A stretch of DNA of 49,782 bases. Origin: Corallococcus interemptor. Lineage in GTDB: Bacteria > Myxococcota > Myxococcia > Myxococcales > Myxococcaceae. The DNA lies in assembly GCF_003668875.1 (NCBI RefSeq), contig NZ_RAWM01000059.1:1-49782 (forward strand), in the 5' to 3' direction. The notes below the pieces were generated by a model. The model was not told the DNA's origin. It worked only from the letters and a program-made list of their open reading frames with translations, and did not search any database. This document shows positions 1 through 6,922 of the stretch, piece after piece. Numbering within the stretch: the stretch's first letter is position 1; each line of letters begins with the position of its first letter. The position numbers and the translations under genes are program-made.

Positions 1-49
1 CTCCTCCCCCTCCCCTCCTCCCGAACCGCCCTCCGGCGTCGCGCGCACC

Positions 50-943
50 GTGGCGCTGGAGGCAGCGGATCCGCTCTCCGTCCTCAACCAGGCGTTCCGC
101 GACGCCTACGCCGCGCGCCGTGAAGCCGTGCTGTCGCGCATGGGCCCCGTCATCGCGCAGATCGACGACGTGCTCATCCTCCGCAAGGGCGGCCAGCGCT
201 TCGAGTCCCCCGCGCGCACGCGCCACTACCACGAGTACAAGGCCGTCACCCACGTCCCCCTCGCGCTCCACGTCCTGCTCGCGAGCCGCAAGGACGCGCT
301 CGACGAGGAGACGCGCACGCGGCTCACCACGCTGCGTGGGCTCATCACCACCGCGTCCTCGAGCCTGGACACCCGGGGCCTTCCCGCCGACGCCCTGGAG
401 CGGCAGCGCCGCATGCTCCAGGCGTCACTCGCGCTGGTGGACTCCGTGCTCGCCGCGAACCGCGTGACGCAGGCGCAGCTCGCGTCGTTCATCCACGCCC
501 AGGTGCCGGACCTCCTGAAGAACGCCGAGGACGCGGCGAAGGATCAAATCCACACCATGCACGCGTCCGTCGAAGCGTGGAAACGCCAGATGACCGCCGA
601 GGAGCGCGGCCAGCTGCGCGCCGTGGTGGCCGCGTCGCACATGTCGCGGCCCGGCAACGTGGCCGCGCAATACTTCTCCATCACCCTGGGCGACACCTGG
701 GAGGGGCGCTTCCACGAGGAGGATCAGCAGCCCGGCAAGCGCGTCCTGTCATCGGAGGCGACGTTCGACGAGCCCTCGGCGTTCGCGCTGCTCGCCACGC
801 ACGTGCTGGACGCGAACACGTCGCGCGGCATCTTCGGCGAGGAGACGCGCATGGCCCGGGACCTGCTCGCGGACGCCGCCGAGCGCATCCTCGCGGACAT
901 GTTCAAGACGTCACCCGAGCCGCCCGGGACGAGCACGCCGTAG
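50..943 (+). CDS. Hypothetical protein, possibly 5'-truncated by the window edge
   Basis: I do not recognise this protein. From a GTG at position 50 it gives 297 residues, mostly predicted helix, with many charged residues and no signal peptide or membrane segment. The middle (about residues 75-180) looks like a helical bundle, and the last third has a short stretch rich in Trp, Gly and aromatic residues around residues 205-220. The same frame stays open from the GTG back to the first base of the window and reads as a Pro/Ser-rich stretch. The true start may therefore lie outside the window, and the gene could be the C-terminal part of a longer protein with a Pro-rich linker. It converges with the histidine kinase gene, with only 6 bases between the two stop codons. 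Function unknown. Confidence 0.6.
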   Translation: MALEAADPLSVLNQAFRDAYAARREAVLSRMGPVIAQIDDVLILRKGGQRFESPARTRHYHEYKAVTHVPLALHVLLASRKDALDEETRTRLTTLRGLITTASSSLDTRGLPADALERQRRMLQASLALVDSVLAANRVTQAQLASFIHAQVPDLLKNAEDAAKDQIHTMHASVEAWKRQMTAEERGQLRAVVAASHMSRPGNVAAQYFSITLGDTWEGRFHEEDQQPGKRVLSSEATFDEPSAFALLATHVLDANTSRGIFGEETRMARDLLADAAERILADMFKTSPEPPGTSTP

Positions 944-949
944 ACGGCT

Positions 950-2608
950 TCAGGGCCGCGCGAGCGGCAGCTCCACGGTGACCGTCGCGCCCTCGCCCAG
1001 GCGGCTCTGCATGGACACGCTCCCGCCCTCGGCCTCCACGATGGTGCGGGTGAGGTACAGCCCCAGCCCCAGGCCGCCATAGTGGCGCTCGGACACGGCG
1101 CGGCCGTAGCGCTCGAAGAGGCGCGGCTGCTGCTCCGGCGCGATGCCGATGCCCTCGTCGCGCACCGTGAGCCGCGCCATGCCGCCTTCCACCGTCAGCC
1201 GCACGGACACCGGGGCGCCCGCGCCGTACTTGAGGGCGTTGTCCAGCAGGTGCTCCAACACCTGCCCCAGCCGCACCCGGTCGAAGCAGCCGCGCACCGG
1301 CTCCGGGGCCTCCACCTGGAAGCCGCAGTGCTCCACGGCGAACCTCGGCGCGAACTCCCCGGCCACCTCGCGCACCACCTGCGCGAGGTCCACCTCCTCG
1401 CGCTGCAGGCGGAAGGTGCCGGCGTTGATGCGCGAGACGTCCAGGAGGTTGTTCATCAGGTCCGTGAGCCGGCGGACCTGGCGGTTCCCCGTTTCGACGT
1501 GCGACTCGATGATGGGCGCGAGCGGCGACTCCGGATGCGCCTTCACCGCGCGCGCGAGCGCCTGGAGCTTCAGGCTCAGGGGCGTCAGGGGCGTCTTCAG
1601 CTCGTGGCTCGCGACGGACAGGAACTCGTCGCGCAGGCGCACGGCCTCGCGTGCGTCCTGGAGCAGTCGCGCGTTGTCCACCGCGAGCGCGGCCAGGGTC
1701 GCCAGCTCCTGGGCGAAGCGAAGGTCCTCCTCGTCGTACCGGCGGCTGGAGGTGGTGATCAGGAAGGTCAGCGCGCCCAGGATGTGGCCCCGGGCCAGCA
1801 GCGGCACCGTGAGCAGGGAGCGGATGTCCACCCGCCGCATCGTCTCCAGGTGCTCCGCGTCCTGCGCCGCGGACCGCATCACCGCCTCCGTGACCTCCGG
1901 AACCAGGGTGGACCGGCCGGTCGCCAGCGCCACCGCGGGCGGATAGACGGGGTGTTCCTGGGGGACCGGCTTCATCCGCTGCACGGTGGCCGCGAGCGAG
2001 GCATGCGCCGGGTCGGACGTCACCACCTGGGCGCGCTCGAAGTGGCCGTCCGGGTGCAACACGTCCACCACGCACCAGTCCGCGAGCGCGGACACCGACA
2101 GGTTCGCCAGCGTGGCCAGCGTGGAGGACACGTCCATCGACGAGGCGAACAGCTCGCTGGCCCGCGCGAAGAACACGGTGCGCTCCTCGGCCAGTACCTG
2201 GGCGTGGATGTCCACGCAGGTGCCCACCCATTCGCGAATGGTGCCGTCCGGCGCCCGCACCGGAACGCCCTTCGCGAGCATCCACACGTACCCGCCCTCC
2301 GCGCGGCACAGCCGGTAGCGCTCCGCCCAGGGTTCGTTCGCGGCCCGCGCCCGGTCCACCGCGGCCCGGATCCGCTCCCGGTCGCCCGGATGCAGCGCCT
2401 GGAGCCAGCCCCGGCCGCGCATCTGCTCCCGCGTCTGGCCGGTGAAGGCCAGCCAGGCGTTGGCGAGGGGCGCCTGCCCGTCGTCCGGCGAATCCGTCCA
2501 GGTGACCTGCGCGGTCGTCTCCACCAGCTGGCGGAGCCGCTCGGTCTCCAGGCGCAGCAGGGTCAGCTCGTCATCCGGCGCGGCCTGTACCTGGAGAGGA
2601 GGCGTCAT
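950..2608 (-). CDS. PAS-GAF sensor histidine kinase
   Basis: A 552-residue sensor kinase with no transmembrane segment, so probably cytoplasmic. Domains in order: a short coiled coil (residues 12-30), a PAS domain (about 30-140), a GAF domain (about 145-315), a HisKA dimerisation domain with the phospho-acceptor His335 in SHELKTP, and a HATPase_c domain. The ATPase domain shows the N box (LLDNALK, Asn457), the G1 box (DEGIGIAP, about 484-491) and the G2 box (GGLGLGLYL, about 511-519). All residues needed for autophosphorylation are present. No receiver domain or response-regulator gene is adjacent, so it is an orphan kinase within this window. It starts 9 bases downstream of the mltG stop codon and is probably cotranscribed with it. 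The signal sensed cannot be told from sequence. Confidence 0.93.
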   Translation of the reverse strand: MTPPLQVQAAPDDELTLLRLETERLRQLVETTAQVTWTDSPDDGQAPLANAWLAFTGQTREQMRGRGWLQALHPGDRERIRAAVDRARAANEPWAERYRLCRAEGGYVWMLAKGVPVRAPDGTIREWVGTCVDIHAQVLAEERTVFFARASELFASSMDVSSTLATLANLSVSALADWCVVDVLHPDGHFERAQVVTSDPAHASLAATVQRMKPVPQEHPVYPPAVALATGRSTLVPEVTEAVMRSAAQDAEHLETMRRVDIRSLLTVPLLARGHILGALTFLITTSSRRYDEEDLRFAQELATLAALAVDNARLLQDAREAVRLRDEFLSVASHELKTPLTPLSLKLQALARAVKAHPESPLAPIIESHVETGNRQVRRLTDLMNNLLDVSRINAGTFRLQREEVDLAQVVREVAGEFAPRFAVEHCGFQVEAPEPVRGCFDRVRLGQVLEHLLDNALKYGAGAPVSVRLTVEGGMARLTVRDEGIGIAPEQQPRLFERYGRAVSERHYGGLGLGLYLTRTIVEAEGGSVSMQSRLGEGATVTVELPLARP

Positions 2609-2617
2609 CGCGGCGGC

Positions 2618-3634
2618 TCAGTACACGTTGTACTTGGCGCGGAGCGCCTCGTGCTCCTGCGCGTTGCGCGACGGGTGCAGGACCTTCTGCGCGTCGTGCA
2701 GATAGTACCAGTAGTCGCTCTTCACCGGCCGCAGCGCGGCGAGCAGCGAGTCCACCGTGGGCGCGCCAATGGGGCCCGGCGGCAGGCCCGCACGCGTGCG
2801 CGAGTTCCACGGATCCGAGTTGTCCCGCAGCCGCTTGAGGAACGCCTTGCGGTCGTTCCACTCCGCCAGCTCGTAGCGGCTGGTGGCGTCCACGCCCAGC
2901 GGGAAGCCCTTGTCCACGCGCTTCCAGAGGATGCCCGCGACCAGCGCGCGCTGCGAGGGCACCGGCTCCTCGCGCTCCAGCATGGAGGCCATCACGACGA
3001 TGTCGTGCAGCGACCGGCCGCTCTTGGCGATCTCATCCTTGTGCTCGTCGTAGAAGCGCGCGCGGAAGGTGTCGATCTGCCGCTGGATGAACGCCTCCAC
3101 CTTGAAGTTGTCCGCGATGATCCCGTAGGTCTCCGGGTAGAGGTAGCCCTCCAGGCTGCGGGTGGGCAGCGGGAACGGCGCGGCGAAGCGGCCCGGCTGG
3201 CTGGCCGCGGCGATGTACTCGCCCGGCTTGATCAGCCCCTGGGCGGCGAGCACCTGGTCGGTGTCGCGCAGGCGCCAGCCTTCAATCATCGCGAAGGGCA
3301 CGTCCTCCGGCAGCGGCTGCCCTTCCAGGGCGTTGGCCAGCTCCGCCACGGACGCGGTGGGGCTGAGCATGAACCGGCCCGCCTTCACGTTGAGGCTGCC
3401 CCGGCGCCACAGGTGGAAGCGCCACACGGTGGGGTCATCCAGGAAGCCCTGGGCCTGGAGCTGCTGGCCCAGCGAGCGCGCGGACGCGCCCTTCTTCACC
3501 ACGAACTCCTTGGGCGCCGGATCCGCCGCCGCGTGCGGCGCGGTGGTGGCGTTCTGGAAGTGCATGAACACGCCGCCTGCACCCGCGGCCGCCAGGACGA
3601 TGAGCACGAGGAGCGCGACCAGGATCTTCTTCAT
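2618..3634 (-). CDS. mltG: Endolytic murein transglycosylase MltG
   Basis: MltG (YceG family) cleaves nascent glycan strands in the periplasm and is thought to set strand length. The 338-residue protein starts with MKKILVALL, giving one N-terminal membrane anchor (about residues 3-22). A LysM-like region follows (about 43-105), then the catalytic domain. The expected catalytic Glu is Glu220 in ASMLEREE. The family motifs LEGYLYPETY (161-170) and GLPPGPIG (283-290) are both present. The frame extends upstream to 3727, but that extension is Arg/Pro-rich and would bury the membrane anchor, so the ATG at 3634 is preferred. It is first in a likely operon with the histidine kinase and diverges from a LysR gene across 133 bases. 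Confidence 0.93.
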   Translation of the reverse strand: MKKILVALLVLIVLAAAGAGGVFMHFQNATTAPHAAADPAPKEFVVKKGASARSLGQQLQAQGFLDDPTVWRFHLWRRGSLNVKAGRFMLSPTASVAELANALEGQPLPEDVPFAMIEGWRLRDTDQVLAAQGLIKPGEYIAAASQPGRFAAPFPLPTRSLEGYLYPETYGIIADNFKVEAFIQRQIDTFRARFYDEHKDEIAKSGRSLHDIVVMASMLEREEPVPSQRALVAGILWKRVDKGFPLGVDATSRYELAEWNDRKAFLKRLRDNSDPWNSRTRAGLPPGPIGAPTVDSLLAALRPVKSDYWYYLHDAQKVLHPSRNAQEHEALRAKYNVY

Positions 3635-3767
3635 GGGGCGCCAACCTATCAAAGGCCCTGACGCTTCCAACGAGAACCACCGTGCCTCCGGCCGGGCAGG
3701 CGGACGCAAGCGCCCCCTTCTCAACACCCACCGGAGAAGGCGCCCCTTCCCCCACGCCTCGTCTAGG

Positions 3768-4682
3768 ATGAAGGCCTTGTTCGTCGACCCCCGCAGGCTC
3801 GAAACCTTCCGCGTCGTCGCCTCCAGCGGGCAGATCTCCGCCGCCTCGCGCCTGCTCCACCTGTCTCAGCCCGCCGTCACCGCGCAGGTCCGGCAGCTGG
3901 AGGCGGACTGCGGCCAGCCGCTCCTGGTGCGCACCGCGCGGGGAGTGCGGCTGAACGCGGCCGGACGGGTGCTCTTCGAGTATGCCCAGCGCATCCACGG
4001 CCTGCTGGACGAGGCGGCGCTCGCCATCACGGCGGAGGAGACCCTCACCGGGGAGCTGGCGCTGGCGGCGAGCACCACCGTCGCCAACGCCATCGTGCCG
4101 GGCCTCCTGGCGTCCTTCCTGCGCACGCACCCGGAGCTCCAGGTCCGTCTGGAAGTGGGCAATACCCGGGAGGTGCTGGCGTGGCTGTCGGAGGGGCGGG
4201 TGCCGCTGGGGCTGGTGGAGGGCCACGCGCGGGCGCCCGGCATCCGGCTGGAGCGCTATCTGGATGACGAGCTGGTGCCGGTGGTCTCCGCCCAGGGGCC
4301 GGCGGAGTGGCTGCGCATCCGCACCATGGACGCGCTGCGGGAGGTGCCGCTGCTTTGGCGGGAGCAGGGCTCCGGCACCCGCGCCGTCCTGGACCGGGCC
4401 CTGCGCAAGGCGGGCGTGCGCAAGGGGCCCCGGCGGGGAGACCTCCAGCTGGGCAGCACCGAGGCCATCAAGCGGGCCGTGTCGCTGGGCCTGGGCGTGG
4501 CGCTCTTGTCCCGCTGGAGCATCGACGTCGAGCTGTCCCTGGGCCGCTTCCAGGTGCTGCCCGTGCCGGGGCTGCGCATCCCGCGCGCGTTCTCCTGGGC
4601 CCTGCCCGTGGATGCGCCGGCCGGAGCCGCGGGCCGCTTCCTGCGCCATGCCCGCGCCACGCCGCCGGTGCTCCTGCCCTGA
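3768..4682 (+). CDS. LysR-family transcriptional regulator
   Basis: A 304-residue LysR-type regulator. The N-terminal winged HTH (about residues 8-67) is clear, with LHLSQPAVTAQVRQLEADCG as the recognition-helix region. It is followed by the linker helix and a full-length effector-binding domain (about 95-295). The frame stays open far upstream, to 3162, but the ATG at 3768 starts a normal LysR N-terminus. The effector domain carries EQGSGTRAVLDRAL, a signature I associate with the CysR/YeiE/CbbR-like branch. The next gene, convergent and only 9 bases away, encodes a YeiH-type transporter; in enterobacteria yeiE (LysR) and yeiH are neighbours. Control of that transporter is plausible but inferred, because the arrangement here is tail to tail rather than divergent. 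Confidence 0.92.
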   Translation: MKALFVDPRRLETFRVVASSGQISAASRLLHLSQPAVTAQVRQLEADCGQPLLVRTARGVRLNAAGRVLFEYAQRIHGLLDEAALAITAEETLTGELALAASTTVANAIVPGLLASFLRTHPELQVRLEVGNTREVLAWLSEGRVPLGLVEGHARAPGIRLERYLDDELVPVVSAQGPAEWLRIRTMDALREVPLLWREQGSGTRAVLDRALRKAGVRKGPRRGDLQLGSTEAIKRAVSLGLGVALLSRWSIDVELSLGRFQVLPVPGLRIPRAFSWALPVDAPAGAAGRFLRHARATPPVLLP

Positions 4683-4691
4683 GCCCGCGAC

Positions 4692-5669
4692 TCACGCCCA
4701 TCCCAGCAGCAGCGCGCCCAGGCACAGGCCGGCCATGATCAGCCACAGCGCCACCGCCTGCGCGAGCGGCCGCACCCCCACGGCGCGCAGCGTCTCGCGC
4801 GTCAGCCCCGCCCCCAGCAGGAACAGCGTCACGACGAGCAGCTGCCGGGCGACCGCCGCCACGCCCTGCCCCACCGGCGCGAGCCCCGGGAACACCGTCA
4901 CGACCGCCGCCGCGCCCAGGAACCCCGCGATGAACCACGGCCGGCGCACCTTGCCCTTCACCGCGTGGCCCTCGCGCCGCCGCCATGCGGCCAGCCCCAC
5001 CGTGAGTGGGAGGATCCACAGGGCGCGCGCCAGCTTCACGGGGGTGGCCACCGCCAGGGCCTCGGGGCCGTAGCGCACCGCCGCCCCCACCACGGAGCTG
5101 GTGTCGTGGATGGCCATCGCGCACCACAGGCCGAACTGGTGCGGCGTCAGCCCCACCGCGTGGCCCACGACGGGGAAGACGAACAGCGCCACGGCATTGA
5201 GCAGGAACACCGTGCCCAGGGCCACGGACGTCTCGTGCTCCTTGGGCTGCAGCACCGGCACCACCGCCGCGATGGCGCTCCCGCCGCAGATGGCCGTGCC
5301 CACGCTGATGAGCAGCCCCGTCACGCGGGGCACGCCCAGCAGCCGGGCGAGCCCCACGCCCAGCGTCAGGCACAGCGCGATGCCCACCACCGTGTAGCCC
5401 AGCCCCTCACGCCCCGCCGCCAGCACCGTGCGCAGGTCCATGCCCGCGCCCAGCCCCACCACCGCCACGGACAACAGCCGGGGCGTCAGCGCCCGCGTCC
5501 TGCCCGCGAACGGGTTGCCCACGGTCAGGGCCACGCACAGCCCCGCGAGCAGGGCCACGCCGGTGGAGACGAACGGCAGCAGGCAGAGCGCCGCGCCGAG
5601 CGGCATCACGACATGCCCGGGCGTCCAGGCCCGGGGCCGCGCGGCGGGAGTCAGCGGAGGCGTTTCCAT
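4692..5669 (-). CDS. YeiH-family (UPF0324) putative sulfate/anion exporter
   Basis: A 325-residue polytopic inner-membrane protein of the YeiH/UPF0324 family, often annotated as a putative sulfate exporter. About ten hydrophobic segments can be seen. Family-typical stretches include GLGAGMDLRTVL near residue 75, a Gly/Ser-rich ICGGSAIAAV near residue 125, and IHDTSSVVGAA in the middle, the last being a very conserved element of the family. The start is the ATG at 5669 and the length is normal. The transported substrate is not established by the sequence; sulfate or sulfite-related export is the usual guess. The neighbouring LysR gene (3768-4682) may regulate it. Confidence 0.9.
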   Translation of the reverse strand: METPPLTPAARPRAWTPGHVVMPLGAALCLLPFVSTGVALLAGLCVALTVGNPFAGRTRALTPRLLSVAVVGLGAGMDLRTVLAAGREGLGYTVVGIALCLTLGVGLARLLGVPRVTGLLISVGTAICGGSAIAAVVPVLQPKEHETSVALGTVFLLNAVALFVFPVVGHAVGLTPHQFGLWCAMAIHDTSSVVGAAVRYGPEALAVATPVKLARALWILPLTVGLAAWRRREGHAVKGKVRRPWFIAGFLGAAAVVTVFPGLAPVGQGVAAVARQLLVVTLFLLGAGLTRETLRAVGVRPLAQAVALWLIMAGLCLGALLLGWA

Positions 5670-5726
5670 GCGCCACCCAATGCGCCTGCTGGCCTCCAGG
5701 CACCAGATGGCAGAAGCGATGAGCCA

Positions 5727-6521
5727 TCAGCTTTCTGGATGGCTCCCTGCGACATGCAGGGACAGCTCGGGGTTGGGCGTGAGGATTTCGCAGCCATCGC
5801 GGGTGACGAGCACGGTGTGCTCGAACTGGGCGGACAGGCTGCCGTCCGCGGTCACCACGGTCCACCCGTCCGGCATCATCCGGATGTCCGGGCGCCCCAG
5901 GTTCACCATGGGCTCGATGGTGATGACCATCCCTGACTTCAGAGTGATGCCCGTGCCCGCCTTGCCCACGTGCGGCACGTGCGGCTCCCCGTGCATCCGC
6001 CGGCCGATGCCGTGGCCCCCGAACTCCTCCACGATGCTGCACCCCTCCGCCTTCGCCAGCGCCATCACCGCCGCGCCGATGTCCCCCAGCCGCGCGCCGT
6101 GCCGCACCACCGACACGCCCACGTCCCGGCAGCGTCGCGCCACGTCCACGACATGCTTCGCGTCCGAGGAGACCTCGCCAACCATGAACGTGGCGGACGT
6201 GTCGCCGTGGAAGCCCTCCAGGTGCGTCGTCACGTCCACGTTGACGATGTCACCGGGCTTGAGCACTTCATCCGAGCGCGGGATGCCATGGCACACCACG
6301 TGGTTGCGGCTGGTGCACACCGTGGCCGGATAGCCCTTGTAGCCCAGCTGGCTGGGCGCCCCACCCCGCCGCGCCGTGTCCTCGCGAACCCACGCGTCGA
6401 TGTCCGCCGTCGTCACGCCCGCCTGGAGCCGGGAGGCCACGTGCGCCAGCGTGCCCGCCGCCGCGCGGCCCGCCTGCCGCAGCCGCTCCACTTCACTGCC
6501 CTTGAAGAGAGGAATGCCCAT
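5727..6521 (-). CDS. map: Methionine aminopeptidase, type I
   Basis: Removes the initiator methionine from nascent proteins in the cytoplasm. The 264-residue protein has the pita-bread fold signature and all five metal ligands: Asp96 (NVDVT), Asp107 (HGDTSATF), His170 (FGGHGIGR), Glu203 (TIEPM) and Glu234 (QFEHTVLV). The substrate-contact His78 lies in VCHGIP. There is no N-terminal zinc-finger extension, so it is the short type Ia form. The ATG at 6521 is preferred to an in-frame TTG three codons upstream. It diverges from a short LysR-like gene about 100 bases away. Myxobacteria usually have more than one map, so this may not be the only copy in the cell. Confidence 0.95.
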   Translation of the reverse strand: MGIPLFKGSEVERLRQAGRAAAGTLAHVASRLQAGVTTADIDAWVREDTARRGGAPSQLGYKGYPATVCTSRNHVVCHGIPRSDEVLKPGDIVNVDVTTHLEGFHGDTSATFMVGEVSSDAKHVVDVARRCRDVGVSVVRHGARLGDIGAAVMALAKAEGCSIVEEFGGHGIGRRMHGEPHVPHVGKAGTGITLKSGMVITIEPMVNLGRPDIRMMPDGWTVVTADGSLSAQFEHTVLVTRDGCEILTPNPELSLHVAGSHPES

Positions 6522-6623
6522 GGCAGCCAAGGTGGCATCCGCCTCTTCGCAACGTCCAATGCTGTTCCGGCATGACGCGGCCCGGGTGCACGGCGCTTGG
6601 GACTCGCGCTAACGTCCCCGCGC

Positions 6624-6917
6624 GTGAGCATCACGCACCTCCAGTCCTTCGTCGCGGTGGCGGAAGAGGGCCACGTGGGCCGGGCCGCGCTCCGGCTGCA
6701 CATCACCCAGCCGCCGCTCAGCCGTCACATCCTCGCCCTGGAGGATGAGCTGGGCACGCCCCTCTTCGAGCGCGTCCCCAAGGGCATGCGCCTGTTGCCC
6801 ACCGGCGAGGCCCTGCTCCACCACGCGCGCCGCATCCTCGCGGAGGTGGACGTCGCCACCCGCACCGTGCGCGAGGCGGCCCAAGGCTCCGGAGCCGCCT
6901 CCAAGCCGCCCGCCTGA
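6624..6917 (+). CDS. LysR-type DNA-binding domain only (short or truncated regulator)
   Basis: A 97-residue product consisting of the LysR winged HTH (about residues 1-62, with LHITQPPLSRHILALEDELG) and the start of the linker helix (about 65-90). It then ends in a short Gly/Ala/Ser/Pro tail and a stop. A normal LysR protein is about 300 residues, so the whole effector-binding domain is missing. The start is a GTG, with a TTG 27 bases upstream as an alternative. Only 5 bases separate the stop from the convergent helicase gene, and no effector-domain remnant is visible in other frames there. It is either a degraded regulator or a genuine small DNA-binding protein. Codon use still looks like that of an active gene. 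Confidence 0.7.
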   Translation: MSITHLQSFVAVAEEGHVGRAALRLHITQPPLSRHILALEDELGTPLFERVPKGMRLLPTGEALLHHARRILAEVDVATRTVREAAQGSGAASKPPA

Positions 6918-6922
6918 GACGG

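Noticed and set aside
1-49. Pro/Ser-rich frame before the first gene as a separate feature
   Set aside because: Too short and low-complexity; it is mentioned only as a possible extension of the first gene.
1082-3661. Long plus-strand ORF of 859 codons opposite the histidine kinase and mltG
   Set aside because: It is a GC-rich shadow with Arg/His/Gln-rich composition and no motifs. The minus-strand frames encode clear families.
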